A stretch of DNA of 64,000 bases. Source: Yponomeuta sedellus (Eukaryota > Arthropoda > Insecta > Lepidoptera > Yponomeutidae). The position numbers and the translations under genes are program-made. Location of the stretch: assembly GCA_934045075.1 (NCBI GenBank), contig OW203729.1, forward strand, positions 7,535,816 through 7,599,815, in the 5' to 3' direction. This document shows, piece by piece, positions 41,716 to 52,520 of this stretch (the first letter of the stretch is position 1; every line of letters begins with the position of its first letter). The notes beneath the pieces are model-generated. The model did no database searches. It had not been told where the DNA came from and was given only the letters and a program-made list of their open reading frames with translations.

Positions 41716-41940
41716 CCCGCGGATAAAGCGGCGCTAACGGAGCGGTGAGAAACCGCCGTTCTGGCTTCTCATTCGGGAGGTCGTGGTTTCGAATCCCGGA
41801 ATGTACTTGACTCGTAATGTTTTGGTTTTCCAAGTTACCTACGTACATGTAACATCGTAAGAAAACCCTAGTGTCTGAAGTGTTAATATGCCTCTCCGTT
41901 TACTACCTACCAATTATGAGGCTAGATCTCAGTTCTAACT
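41716..41940 (+). mobile_element. tRNA-headed SINE, plus copy
   Basis: Head at 41720-41800 with box-A-like 'GCTAACGGAGCGGTGAG' and box B 'GGTTTCGAATCCCGG' at 41785-41799. The body contains 'TACGTACATGTAACATCGTA', 'AACCCTAGTGTCTGAAGTG' and 'ATTATGAGGCTAGATCTCAG'. Pol III boxes suggest origin from a tRNA, but no cloverleaf with a good acceptor stem can be drawn. Confidence 0.65.
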
Positions 41941-42102
41941 AACGATCCAGCTAATATTAACCATTAATTCCAGAAATTTTGCGTTAGTTTGATCATTATC
42001 AAGATTGTCGATAGAATTATATCGAGTTTTGAGTGAAAGCGCAGAGGACTCTCCAGGTGAAACAGGGGTTTATACTTTTCATTAACGCATAAAACCACCT
42101 AA

Positions 42103-42180
42103 ACAACGTTGATGAAACAGAGAGATCTGTCAGGAATGTTTCGAGTTTCAATTTCTACCTCCCGGTATATGGGCGTGTTT
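42103..42180 (+). pseudogene. Decayed LINE ORF 3' end ('NVDETERSV')
   Basis: 'AACGTTGATGAAACAGAGAG' and 'CTCCCGGTATATGGGCGTG' align with the MNVDEAKVICQDR ... YPSGIQA end at 9740-9822. No intact codon run. Confidence 0.4.
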
Positions 42181-44565
42181 ATGTGCGTATGAATTATCGA
42201 TTGATTCACAAGTTAATGTAAGTGTCACTTTCGCTATAGAGCACCGTATCTCTTTAATAATATAATTCTAGCAGAGTAGTGAAATCGCTTTGTGGCGTAG
42301 AGAAACAGCCACTTCGGCTTGTCACGTCCGATTGATATAGTTCCACTTACTGACGGTTACATATTCCGATAGTATATGAACCAGAGCCTATGTGGATAAT
42401 ACAAGGTGATAATACAAGATTTATATAAAGCAAAAAAACTAAATCGTTTCCTAGGTATCAATCAAATATACATCTTCTAGTATGAAAGCAAAGGTTTAAT
42501 ATTATTAATTATATGAAATTCATAATATCAAGTTTGTTCGTTAAAAAAACACGATTCGTGTAAAAAAACTCCTCAAATTCAGTGTAAATAATATACAGAC
42601 TTGCGTAAAGATTCCGGTGTACAATATACAGAATATTTTTATCTTAAGTCATATTTTTTTAGTTATCATTGTATCTAGAAACCTGGGTGGTCAATTTCAT
42701 AAAAAATCATACCCATTGGCGCCCGCGCACAGATTTTTACTCGTGTCCAAATCGAAAAATGTCAAGAAAACGATTATTTATTTCATGCGTTTGTCCTGTG
42801 GACAGGGTGTATAGATAGTGAAATTTAACGTTAATTGTTCATCACAAAATAATTATTTACTTAAATTTTCGCTTTTTGGATACGAGTAAAACTCCTTATA
42901 GTGTCCAACTAAACAATAAATTGTACCTTTTTTGTGTTCCACGAAGGACTAATAAAATTTCGAGAACGAGTAAGAATCCTTAGTGTGTTCAACTGGAGAA
43001 ATAACAAATAGAAGTTATTTTGTGTTTCACCAACTAGACCGGTTCATGACAATTTCTTAAGTCGATTTGGGCCTCTTGTCCAATCCGTTTTTAATTAGAC
43101 ATAATTTTAACCTAGATATCTTCAAGCAACGCCTAGCAGCTTTAGTTTCGATACTGCGCTCTCATAATGTATTAAACAGTAAAAAGCAACTCCTTGATCG
43201 TATTTTTCGATAAAAATCACAAACGCTTTTACAAACTGAACAAAATACCACGTAGTAAGGCAAGTGAACTGTGAAGTGTTAATTAATTCGAGTTAAGTAA
43301 TAATAATTACTATCCGGAGTGTTATAAAGACGGTTGCAATCGGCCCCACCTTGCCGCCCCAGATTTTGATGCAACCACCAGCATACCAATACTATGTTGA
43401 AATTGAAGAGATATTTAGAATTAAAAATAAATAAATAAAAAAAACCCACAATCCAACTCCAGTGAGCATTAACTATTAAACAGGCGGGACACTGATGACT
43501 TTCTAGCAGTTAGTGCTTAGCTGTCGAGTTGTGTGTTTGTTGGATTTATGCTGATTTAAATACGTATGTGGCAAATGACACTCACGCAAAGAGGACAAAG
43601 GTGTTGAAATCTTATTTGTGAAAATCTGACCATTAGTTAAGGACTTGTACGAAACACAGAATCGGACATACTTAAATACATACATACAAGCCAAACGCAT
43701 TACCCTCCTGTAGGGCTCCGCCGCAGCCGGGTGAAAAATCGCTGCAACGGATTCAATTGTGATTTGATTAATGATGCATTGAAGTAAAAATCGAGCTAGT
43801 TTCACAGTACATACAACCCAAGTTGAAGTACGCCATAACGATACTTATTTCTTACGCCGTAAGTGTCATAATTATGCCAAAAGTAACGTGATTGATGCTC
43901 AAGTCGTGGTGTAGTTTAATTTTGGAGGCAACACTGAAATGTTAAGGTGATAAAGAAAATAAATCATCATTTATAATTCATAAGGTATTTACGTTTAGTT
44001 ATTACGAATATTAATAATGTGTAATAATGCGTTTCACACGTGTTGTAATGTGTAACGTTCATCTGTGGTACAATGCTCAAACTAGATTAATCTAGTTTTG
44101 AAAAAGCATCTCACACATTCCTAGTGTTGGCGAATTGAATTTTGAAAGTAAATAACAACAAAGTACAGTTTTTGACAATTTGACAAGAGTCTACTTCAGT
44201 ATAAGGTATCCACACTCTGCCCTAAGGTCTATCTACTTCTACTTGACCTTACTTGTTTAGCCTTCATCACGAATTATAGTTCATCCATTGTTGCTTTAAA
44301 CGTCATAAAATAATACACAAAGGTGTGACTATTGCGCCAGACTTGTCTATTTCTGAAGTCCATGCCATTAAATAATTATCTGATACGAGTATTTTTACTA
44401 AAAGGCTTTTGATAAATTGTTCGCTTTAGTGTAGACGTTCATTAGAGTCAATTATTTAACATAAAGTTTTAATTTATCCCTTCAATTTTGCATCAAATGG
44501 AACCAATGCTCTTAACTACAACTGTTCATCTATGAAAAAAGTTAGTTTAAATGCAACCTATATAT
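42181..44565. other. Unrecognised non-coding DNA
   Basis: AAACTAGATT/AATCTAGTTT at 44079-44100 is a 10-bp perfect palindrome. The 100-codon minus-strand frame at 43503-43805 shows no motif. Nothing else was recognised. Confidence 0.4.
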
Positions 44566-44570
44566 CATTA

Positions 44571-44862
44571 AGGTTAAGCAACCACGGGAGCGGTCTGGTG
44601 CTGGATGGGTGACCATCCCGTGACGACCGGTAGTGGCATTTTTTCCAAGCGCTTCCGTGCGTTGGTATCGGCTGGCATGTAATAGCTGTCGTTAAGCCTT
44701 ACTAGATGCCTTATGGGCGGCTTGATAACTTCGGACAGAAAGGCCCGCCACTTTCTTATAATCCTCCACCGACCCGGACTTGGCCCCCGTGGTAAACTAT
44801 GGCCTAACCTTTTGCTATGCAGGAAGAAACCCGTGCCCCAGCAGTGGGGACATACGAGTACA
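44571..44862 (+). mobile_element. 5S-headed SINE, reference copy
   Basis: The head reads 'AGGTTAAGCAACCACGGGAG', then 'GGTCTGGTGCTGGATGGGTG' and 'ACCATCCCGTGACGACCGG'. This matches the second half of a 5S rRNA gene (GTTAAGCAACG..GGGC, GGTTAGTACTTGGATGGGTG, ACCGCCTGG), including internal promoter boxes A and C. The body follows as at 13243 and ends 'CCCCAGCAGTGGGGACATAC'. A SINE of the 5S-derived class is the best reading. The part of 5S before box A is absent. Confidence 0.85.
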
Positions 44863-44929
44863 AATATATATGTATGGCCTTTTTTGCATCTACTGAGATG
44901 ATTTATATAGTGTCCAGTTGTATCTTGTT

Positions 44930-45074
44930 CTTGTTACACTTTATTGCACAAAATATAAAAAGTAAAGCACTTAAATAACAGGGTTAACTTATATTATGAG
45001 CAAAGGCGGACTTATTTCTGTAGAAATTTCTTCCAGCCAGCCATCATGTTTATATTTTTATACAGACAGCGGGA
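44930..45074 (-). mobile_element. LINE 3' UTR remnant, 'ACTTTATTGCACAA' type, copy 2
   Basis: Minus-strand order 'GGCTGGAAGAAATTTCTACA', 'AATAAGTCCGCCTTTGCTC', 'TTGTGCAATAAAGTGTAACA', parallel to 541-690. Confidence 0.65.
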
Positions 45075-45086
45075 AAAGAATATCTT

Positions 45087-45405
45087 CACTCACACTAGAT
45101 GGGTGAAGGGACCACTCCGACGCTGTAGTGCCTGGGACATGGTTTTAAGATGGTGTAGGCTTGCCCAGCACCTATACCATCCTGACAGCTTAGTCGGCCT
45201 AGCCCACAGGAAAGACTAGTCAATACGTGCGGAGCCAACCAAGCCGCGGGTTTCCTCACGATGTTTTCCTTCACCGTTAGCGTGTGGTATTGCAACTACA
45301 AATTCGCAAATGTACGTAACTTTGAAATTAAACATAGTCATTGGTACATGCCCGCACTCGGGATCGAACCTGGGGCTACGAGTACAAAGGGCTCATACAA
45401 TCCAA
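45087..45405 (-). mobile_element. tRNA-headed SINE with long body
   Basis: On the minus strand a box B 'AGGTTCGATCCCGAGTG' (about 45354-45372) begins it; then 'GTTACGTACATTTGCGAA', 'ACGGTGAAGGAAAACATCGT', 'CTAAGCTGTCAGGATGG', 'CAGGCACTACAGCGTCGG' and ends 'CATCTAGTGTGAGTG'. The copy at 5748 carries these blocks rearranged. It may be a SINE fused to a LINE 3' end. Confidence 0.6.
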
Positions 45406-45409
45406 TACA

Positions 45410-45590
45410 CGTTCCACTGTAGGGCACAGGCCTTCCCTCAGAGAGAGTGAAAGAGTATGGGCTTGATAACCAATGTGGAACTCTCAGACACTTTAATTTC
45501 ACAAATATATAGCTTAGAAAACAAAGTCATTAGTACTTGCCGGTATTCAAACCTACGAGCTCCGGATTGAAAAGCAGCGTTCTCTTCGCG
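45410..45590 (-). mobile_element. tRNA-headed SINE, second minus copy
   Basis: Box B on the minus strand 'GTAGGTTTGAATACCGG' at ~45539-45556. The outer end 'AGGGCACAGGCCTTCCCTCA' and 'GAACTCTCAGACACTT' are SINE-body phrases. Somewhat decayed. Confidence 0.5.
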
Positions 45591-45760
45591 GTATATCGAT
45601 TTTCCCATGGGAATAGGAAATTTTCTCGCAATAAAACGTAGCCAATGAATTAATCTAGAAAGTCACCTAACTGCAGCATACCAAAATTTATTTAAGTCAC
45701 CCTAGCCGTTTAGACGTGAAGAAGTAAATGATCGTCAAGGATAAATCTTTAGTACCGGCC
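45590..45760 (+). mobile_element. Lepidopteran repeat 'ACGTAGCC ... GTTTAGACGTGAAGAAG', copy 2
   Basis: 'TATATCGATTTTCCCATGGG', 'ATAAAACGTAGCCAATG', 'CTAGCCGTTTAGACGTGAAG' parallel 15395-15530. It joins directly to the SINE head at 45590. Confidence 0.65.
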
Positions 45761-46104
45761 ACAGGCGTATCTTAAACACATTCACTCATGTCGTTACCTC
45801 TATAGAGAGCCCGTAAGAATAGTGTTCAATAGCTCACTTTTATTGCCGCGGAGGACATTAGGTATCTGTGTCACTTGGCAATAGTTCCGCAGGCGAAATG
45901 AATCAGACCAAATGATTCAATCTGATTGAAAGAATAGACGTTTTTGTAGCTAACAAGTTTTATCTTGCTGGTTGTAAGTCTCATATTAGTAAAATGAATA
46001 CTTATCAATCTTGTCATTTAATTGCCGATTCCAATCCACACGCACAAAGCATTTCGAGTCTTCGGGCACGTCCGTTAGTGGACGAATGTGGGACCGATTG
46101 GATC

Positions 46105-46165
46105 ACCCCCGTGGAGTAAGTAACAAACATATACACTAACAAACTTTCGCCTTTATAATATTGTG
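46105..46165 (+). mobile_element. Tail of the same repeat, isolated
   Basis: 'GTAAGTAACAAACATATACA' and 'AACTTTCGCCTTTATAATAT' match the terminal part at 15525-15570. Confidence 0.55.
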
Positions 46166-48445
46166 ATGTGATGTGATTGTGACTAATTGCACGTTACTAG
46201 TAATACTACATAGTATTACTGAGTGTTCACCTGAACATATAATTGGAGGATACACCGGCCTGTTTCCGAGACACGCACTTGCGTCAAACGACAAAACGGA
46301 AGCCTGACGACATCTTCCACAGAGCACGTCTTATAATTAAATGTCTCCAAAATTTTCATTCGAAACTAGCACTTATATTTCATACGTTTAAAGCTTAAGT
46401 TTATGATTTCGTCGGGGATACACTCAGTAGAGCGTGTATCTTGACCGTGAACTGCTTGTTCTCTCAAGAGGGACAAGTGCATCGTATTCGAAAACAAAAG
46501 ACAATTTAATCGCAAAGATTGCTGTGATAGTAGATTTGGTCGCGAGATAAGGTGCTAAAGTAAGCTTTGAGACAAATTAATACGCAAGTATGTTGATGAA
46601 AACCTTCTGTCTAAAGTTTTAAGATACCTCGGCGCTTGCTACGCACAATACAGCCCACTTACGAGGCTGAGTGGAGAAATCTCAGGTCTAAATAAAAATG
46701 AAATAATAAATAAAATAAAGTTTTTGAATAGAAGACAAATTACATTAGTGTGTACAGTAGCACCCACACTAGGCATAACCTGTGTATCGATATTATCGGT
46801 TCGAATCACGTTTTACGTGGAAAAATATTCTGGAATAAGTCATTCCGATTTCACATAGTTCAACATTCCTTCAACAATTCCACACTGTTTCAATCAAATG
46901 GATTAATTTGGGAAATCATAATTAAACAGACTGATTTATCAGGATTATTTATGAGCGGTAGTAAAGTTGTTATTAGATTATTACGAGCACCAAATCCTAC
47001 GAGATTCCCACTGTTTGTAAAATCTCCAATTGTCAAAATCCAATTGTCCGTCAAAGTCAAATCTCATATAGTGCGACAAACTTATCTGACCCGGTGACAG
47101 CGTCACTTTTGTCATAGTAAACTTGACGTTTCCATACAACCATTTGACACCTCCACCAGGTTAAGTAACTTTGTAGCACTGTACTTATTTGCTTACGCAT
47201 AATAAGGCTCTAGATCAGTACAAAATAACTGTAAAGTTAATATCATACAAAAAATATAATATCAGGTTTTGCGTAACATCTTTAACAACATTGGGTAGTG
47301 AATTGTATCCCAAAAGGTTCAAACTAAACGTTTTTTACGACAGTTTGTACCATAATCCTAGCTTTGACCAATAAATATCAGCAATAAATAAAAACGGTAC
47401 AAGGACATAATTCTCACTTAGGCAATTGGAAATAGTATCATGTCATGTCGCTTTGCAAACACAAATCTAATTTGTGTATTATGCAGTTCGCCGTAGGCCT
47501 TTCTAAAGGGTGTCCACAAGGTAATTTGACATAATTGTGTGAACCCAATCCAACATAGACAAAGTGCATGGTTGGTACAACACGGTTATGCTAACATTAT
47601 AGGCTCTCATTAGTTTATTATCACACTTCACTATAATTTACAACTGCAGGTTGCCCTTAGGGCTCAACGACAAGTGGGTTTAATACAAAACCTTATCACG
47701 ACTGGCCAAGAATGCATTCGACTTGTGAAGGATAAATTGACAATGTCAAAAGTCTTTATGCCATTTCGTAATAGCGTTCTGAATGGCTCGTATTGATTGA
47801 TCTTTTAGGTTCGCGATTGGGAATAGATTTGCCTGCGGTTTTGCCGCAAGGTGTGTTATTCCAGCAATGAATGTTTATTCTGAGACCTTAAGCCGGAAAA
47901 AATGCTACTAACCTTTCAGTTCTTTGATACTGTACACCTATATACCATAATAGGTATCTAATTAACCTTTTTGATAAGCCAGTACCAATGTAGATGCATT
48001 TAATTACAAAACAACTTCAAGAAAACGTAAATAGTGCCAGAGTGTCATTAGTCTGATCTTAAAAATTGGAGTGAATAAAATCTTGATCTGTATGTCAAAC
48101 CAGATTTCAAGTAATTGCTTTCCAACACAAAGGTCAAAATCAACTGACGTGGTTAACAAATATTTGCACATACGTCCCTTTTGTAAATTTAAAAGTCCAA
48201 TGACGGATCCCATTAATAGACATTGACCAAAATGATGTAGGAACGTTTAGGAACCTACGTCTTTTCTGACAAGAACAATAACCTTAATTTACATAGAAAC
48301 AAATGTTAACACAAAATACAATAAAAACACAAAATAATCGATTTATCCAATACAAAATACACCCACAGGTTTCGTCTTAGTCAAAATCAATACAATTTAA
48401 TAATATTACATCAAAACAATATTAAAATAAACAAATAATAGCAGT
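46166..48445. other. Unrecognised non-coding DNA
   Basis: No recognised repeat. The 115-codon frame at 46750-47097 has no motif and AT-rich filler composition. Confidence 0.4.
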
Positions 48446-48450
48446 AAAAC

Positions 48451-48553
48451 TTAACTAACTAAATCGCTCCGAGCCACATCCGACCCAAAAGTCCCCATAA
48501 CGCTGGCCGCGTTGCCGCGCTGCACAGCGAGGGGAATCCTTTGGCTCAGATAT
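48451..48553 (-). pseudogene. Retrotransposon ORF C-terminus ('LAVQRGNAASVMGTFGSD')
   Basis: Minus-strand frame LSQRIPLAVQRGNAASVM, then GTFGSDVARSDLVS*, stop at 48451-48453. The block matches the YLDQRIS remnant at 9323-9478 on the plus strand, and I recall 'QRIS.A.QRGNAASVLGT' as a common C-terminus of a lepidopteran retrotransposon protein. Only ~33 codons; the upstream sequence is unrelated. Confidence 0.5.
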
Positions 48554-48559
48554 GCCAAA

Positions 48560-48960
48560 AAAATTATTGATTAAATCTGAGAATTTGTCAAAGTATTATC
48601 GCTGAACGTATATAGAAAATTAACATATAACGGATGAATAAAGAACCTGTCCTTTTTTAATGTTGATTTAAATAGTAAGTAGAGTATCAGACAGGACAAA
48701 ACTCTACAGCGCTAATTGGTTTCTTCGCACAGATTCGAATGAATGAATCTTAATCATGTGTGTATAGTGTAATACAATTCAACAATGTGCAATAGTTCAG
48801 GAAAAAAATTGTAATTGTAAGTACAATCAACATACCGAATCTAATAAGGTTGTTCCATTATGGTTTCTACGGCAATCTCTTCTTCGTCGTAGGTTTTTAT
48901 TTATGAATAATAATTTTAAATACTAAAGAACGATAATAGTTATTTGTTTTACAAGAGTGC
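48560..48960. other. Non-coding DNA, nothing recognised
   Basis: No recognised repeat or coding frame. Confidence 0.4.
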
Positions 48961-48966
48961 AAAGTT

Positions 48967-49165
48967 GCTTTTTAACCGCGTGTTCAATTTTGATGACCGA
49001 GCAAGCGAAGGATTCTAAAATTGAATCACGAGCGCAGCGAGTGATTCGAAATTAGAATCCTGAGCGTTAGCGAGGGAATCAAAAGAGCACGAGGTGAAAA
49101 ATCTTTGCACTCGAGTGCAACACGTAACTTTTCATTCCACCTCAGCGAGGAAATGACTAAATGCA
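48967..49165. repeat. Repeat with alternating 'GAGCGCAGCGAGTG' motifs
   Basis: 'GACCGAGCAAGCGAAGGATT', 'CACGAGCGCAGCGAGTGATT', 'TGAGCGTTAGCGAGGGAATC' and 'GAGCACGAGGTG' repeat a GAGC(N)nGCGA theme, interleaved with inverse 'TCTAAAATTGAA/TTCAATTTTGA' phrases. This pattern is familiar from abundant lepidopteran repeats; class unknown. Confidence 0.6.
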
Positions 49166-49442
49166 AAAAAAAACGTTTACAATCACAAGATATGTACACT
49201 TTTTTAATTCACAAACTTAGTGCACACGATGTTCTAAATTCAATTTACTTTATCCTCTAGAGAATAAAAACGGCTTTTCCACTCAGATATTGAAGATTAA
49301 AAATACTCTTTCCGTGATGGTGGGATGAAAACATTATTATATAGCTATCTAAGGATAAGAAAATCTGCCACAAATCGACCTCTACCTGTGCTAGTACGTT
49401 GTAATTTCTGCTACATTTCAGATGTATTTTTTAATCAAAAAT

Positions 49443-49496
49443 GATCTAGATCGTGGCGTGGCAGTCCCTGGTCTCCATCCTAGTTTAAAGCCGTGA
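49443..49496 (+). pseudogene. Decayed LINE ORF 3' end
   Basis: 'GATCGTGGCGTGGCAGTCCC', 'TGGTCTCCATCC' and 'AAAGCCGTGAG' align with the DNA of 9772-9822 (GATCGTGGCAAGTGGCAGTC). A small deletion breaks the frame. Confidence 0.6.
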
Positions 49497-49786
49497 GTTT
49501 ACGTGATATTATATTCTTTAATCGAATAGTTACCGGATACAACATTAACAATCGGTTTTAGTCATAAATGAACCTCTGAACATGGTAGGGAAGGCACATT
49601 GAGTATATAAAAGGACTTTAAAACTACATTGCACCATCGACTACACAGTTCTCAGCTACGTTAATCGTTCGTTAAAACGGTAACATTTTTATGCGCTCTG
49701 TCGTCATATCGGTCAAACGGGTGTCAAGGTAAATTGGAAACTAGATGAAGGGCGATGGGCTTTTTCGCTTCAATACATGTTCTATG

Positions 49787-50055
49787 AAATGAAATAAAAA
49801 TGTTATATTCAATGTAGCGCAGAAACTGCGGCGTAATGAACGTTACAATTTAAACTAGGTGTCTATTTTCAAAACCTAGATCAGGAGGAGAAATGGACAA
49901 AAAAACTCCAAACTTCGTCTTCTCAAAGTCCCTAATTAACAGAGTTTACATAATTATCATAAAACGTAGAACTCATGCATTGTACTGGCTTTAATTTCAG
50001 ACATCATTGTCATCTAAATAATCCTTTATGTTATAGTCGCCCTTTTGGCGCCAAA
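49787..50055 (+). repeat. Dispersed repeat C, copy 2
   Basis: Same order as 40024-40286, same orientation, ending 'GCCCTTTTGGCGCC'. Divergence perhaps 15 percent by eye. Confidence 0.75.
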
Positions 50056-50059
50056 TGTT

Positions 50060-50785
50060 AGTAGATATTTTATTCGCTCTCGACCTGTGGGATTTTATGT
50101 ACTATGCGGTACAGGTAGGTAAGTATTTCGTTTTATCAGCATTGAACTTGGATGTAAATAAAGTATTTATTTATTTATTGATATCTACATCTTTCGAAAG
50201 ATAATATAATCCCGCTGACGTTTTTACATTCAAATAGCCTCTCGCTGGCAAACAAATAAGTGCAACCTCATTTCGTTACTCATATCTCTACCCCAATTTA
50301 ATACTTCTATAATAATACTATAATACTTCTCCGTGGCTATGCAAGATTTTAATTAACGCAATCGCCCTTCGAAAGTTGTTGGCAAAGAATGTGCGTACTG
50401 TCTTCAGGCAAACCTATATGCCCCAGATTTACATCTACGCAGATTGCGCTGCAAAATTTGCACCATATTACCTACGGCCAGTAAAGTAATTATTAACTTC
50501 GCTGGGAACCAACAAAAGCCATTATCTAGGTACGAAATGTTGACGTACGTTAGACGGAATTAAGGTTGAGGTGAGGCTCTCTTGCGAAAGTGTCGGCACT
50601 AGCCGGCAAGTTTACAAAAGCTTTGCGACCTTTTATAGTTTGGTTTGTAGAAAAAATAAAACAATAGCTTCAAACTAGACCTTGGAATTGTTTCACGCGG
50701 CGTCAGAAATTAAACTAGGTACCTACTTGATGTAAATTGCAAACACTACGTTGATATATGTGCTATTTTGTCACGGTTAGATCTG
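50060..50785. other. Non-coding DNA, nothing recognised
   Basis: No recognised repeat or coding frame. Confidence 0.4.
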
Positions 50786-50789
50786 TAAG

Positions 50790-51108
50790 CTCCGTGTGGT
50801 TCTAGGTGTAAGAATATGATCACCCCCGACGCATCCCTTGGGCTAGGTCATAAGAAGCGACAAAGGGAAATCCAGAAGATGGACCACCTGCATGCCAAGC
50901 GTAATGAATGATACACTTATTTCCACCACACATGGTATCCTAGGGAGAGGACTAGCGTTACCCTACACACGTTCTTGGGCCACTCTTTTTTATATCAAAC
51001 ACCTTATAAAAGTTGATACTTCTTGATTGCAACATCTGTAAGCCTAATTGTAATTTATTTAGCGGAAAAGCAAAAAAATAATAAAGTATCATTATTATTA
51101 TTATCTAA
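50790..51108 (+). mobile_element. LINE 3' UTR remnant ending in an ATT-repeat tail
   Basis: 'GTGTGGTTCTAGGTGTAAGA', 'CCACCTGCATGCCAAGCG', 'GGGAGAGGACTAGCGTTACC' are phrases I associate with 3' regions of lepidopteran non-LTR elements. The end 'AAAAAATAATAAAGTATC' followed by (ATT)n is a typical LINE tail. The next LINE begins within ten bases. Confidence 0.5.
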
Positions 51109-51112
51109 AGTT

Positions 51113-51845
51113 GTGATAATTACGAGGACTCCTGTAGACTTCACCAACTGCTAAGCCTGGAGGAGCGGCGTGTTTTGATTGACATGCGATTCCTTTCGGA
51201 CATCTGCCGCGGGACCATTATAGCTGTCCCGACCTCACAAGCAACGTCTTAACTCTACGCACGCCTCTGACACGCACTCGTCACACGCGACTTTTTGATG
51301 TCCTTCAAGTTTCCACGAATTTTGCGCAGAGCTCTATAAGTTGTCGTCTACTTGACATCTACAATAAGCGATTTTCTGGCATAGATATTTTCCACTTGTC
51401 AAGGACGGCTTTTAAACAATCACTTCTGCAATGTATTAAAGAGGAGAGTAAAGGCGTTATGGCATCTGTCATTACTACGCATATTGTACTCACTCCCATG
51501 CGTAGCCCAGCTCCCACCCATCATACATACACACACAAAGAGACACCAACATCCACACTCACATTAACTCACATAGAAATATATACAGCCTGCAGTCATG
51601 ATTTTTATATTTTTTATATCTAATTTCAATGTTCTGTTTGCCTGATTTTCTTACTTCAAAGTTCTTTTTTTTTCATATTGTTTTCTGTTTGTTGTCTTTA
51701 GAGTTTGTAATTAATAATAATGCCTGTCTCCAAGTTATGTTAATATGAAATAAGCCCGTAATTGGCCAAAGATAAATTATATTTATAACATTGAATATTT
51801 ATTAACTTATGCTGTGGGTTTTGTAAATAAATAAAATAAAAAAAG
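51113..51845 (+). mobile_element. 5'-truncated non-LTR retrotransposon with coding end, 3' UTR and TAAA-type tail
   Basis: The left junction abuts the ATT tail of the preceding LINE. Coding sequence for the C-terminus of the ORF2-like protein (51124-51623) is followed by ~215 bp of AT-rich 3' UTR and ends 'TAAATAAATAAAATAAA'. This is the most complete LINE 3' portion in the window. A clear target duplication was not found. Confidence 0.7.
51124..51623 (+). pseudogene. Non-LTR retrotransposon ORF2-type C-terminus, one frameshift
   Basis: Frame one reads EDSCRLHQLLSLEERRVLID, then MRFLSDICRGTI, matching the post-RT region of jockey/I-type LINEs ('L..L..RR...D..FL..I..G'). It ends at a stop at 51250-51252. 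A +1/-1 shift restores similarity: RTRHTRLFDVLQVSTNFAQS, then CRLLDIYNKRFSGIDIFHLS and RTAFKQSLLQCIKEE, with the usual 'R..HTRLF.V....TNFAQ.S......YN....DIF..S...FK..L'. The reading then runs open to 51621. The RT catalytic motifs lie upstream and are missing, so the copy is dead. In the whole protein this region follows the polymerase thumb. Confidence 0.75.
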
Positions 51846-52012
51846 TGATTACGAACAGTAACTCCTATTTACGTCACCTTTTGGCGTAGTTTGGAAGAGG
51901 CATATATCTGTAACCGGAAGATCCGCAAGTTTATAAATTACCTAGGAAATTTATAAACTTTCGTAGGATTGTAAACGAGAGATAAATTATATTATTTTAC
52001 GCCCACATTTTC

Positions 52013-52520
52013 GCAAATTTATTAATCTGCGAAGTCTCGTGGTTAATTTATAAACTAACGGATATCCATTCGTAAGATTCTAAACAGTTCGACCAATCAC
52101 AGAAGAGCTTTTTATTTTACGCTTTTATAAAATACGGCAAATAGCAGTGTGTTATTTGCCGTATTTTATAAAAACGTAAAATAAAAAGCTCGTAGGATTG
52201 TAAACGAGAGATAAATTGTATTATTTTACGCCCACATTTTCGCAAATTTATTAATCTGCGAAGTCTCGTGGTTAATTTATAAACTAACGGATATCCATTC
52301 GTAAGATTCAAAACAGTTCGACCAATCACAGAAGAGCTTTTTATTTTACGCTTTTATAAAATACGGCAAATAGCACACTGCTCTCTGATTTATTAATCTG
52401 CGAAGTCTTGTGGTTAATTTATAAACTAACGGATATCCATTCGTAAGATTCTAAGCAGTTCGACCAATCACAGAAGAGCTTTTTATTTTACGCTTTTATA
52501 AAATACGGCAAATAACAGAC
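52013..52520. repeat. Three internal repeats within the foldback transposon
   Basis: 'ATTAATCTGCGAAGTCT' starts at 52021, 52250 and 52392, and 'GACCAATCACAGAAGAGC' at 52091, 52320 and 52462, so repeats are spaced 229 and then 142 bp. The extra 87 bp in the first interval include an inverse copy of the unit end (hairpin 52105-52191). Unit divergence is low. Confidence 0.85.
52105..52191. repeat. ~40-bp-arm hairpin in the foldback transposon
   Basis: 'GAGCTTTTTATTTTACG' through 'TACGGCAAATA' is followed after 'GCAGTGTG' by its inverse 'TTATTTGCCGTATTTTATA' to 'AAAATAAAAAGCTC'. One-base slippage in the T/A run. Confidence 0.8.

Noticed and set aside
44571..44640. A 5S rRNA gene.
   Set aside because: Only the second half of 5S is present and it continues into a dispersed repeat body found elsewhere without the head.
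52117..52329. A 70-codon minus-strand frame.
   Set aside because: It lies within the internal repeats and hairpin of the foldback transposon and has no domain.
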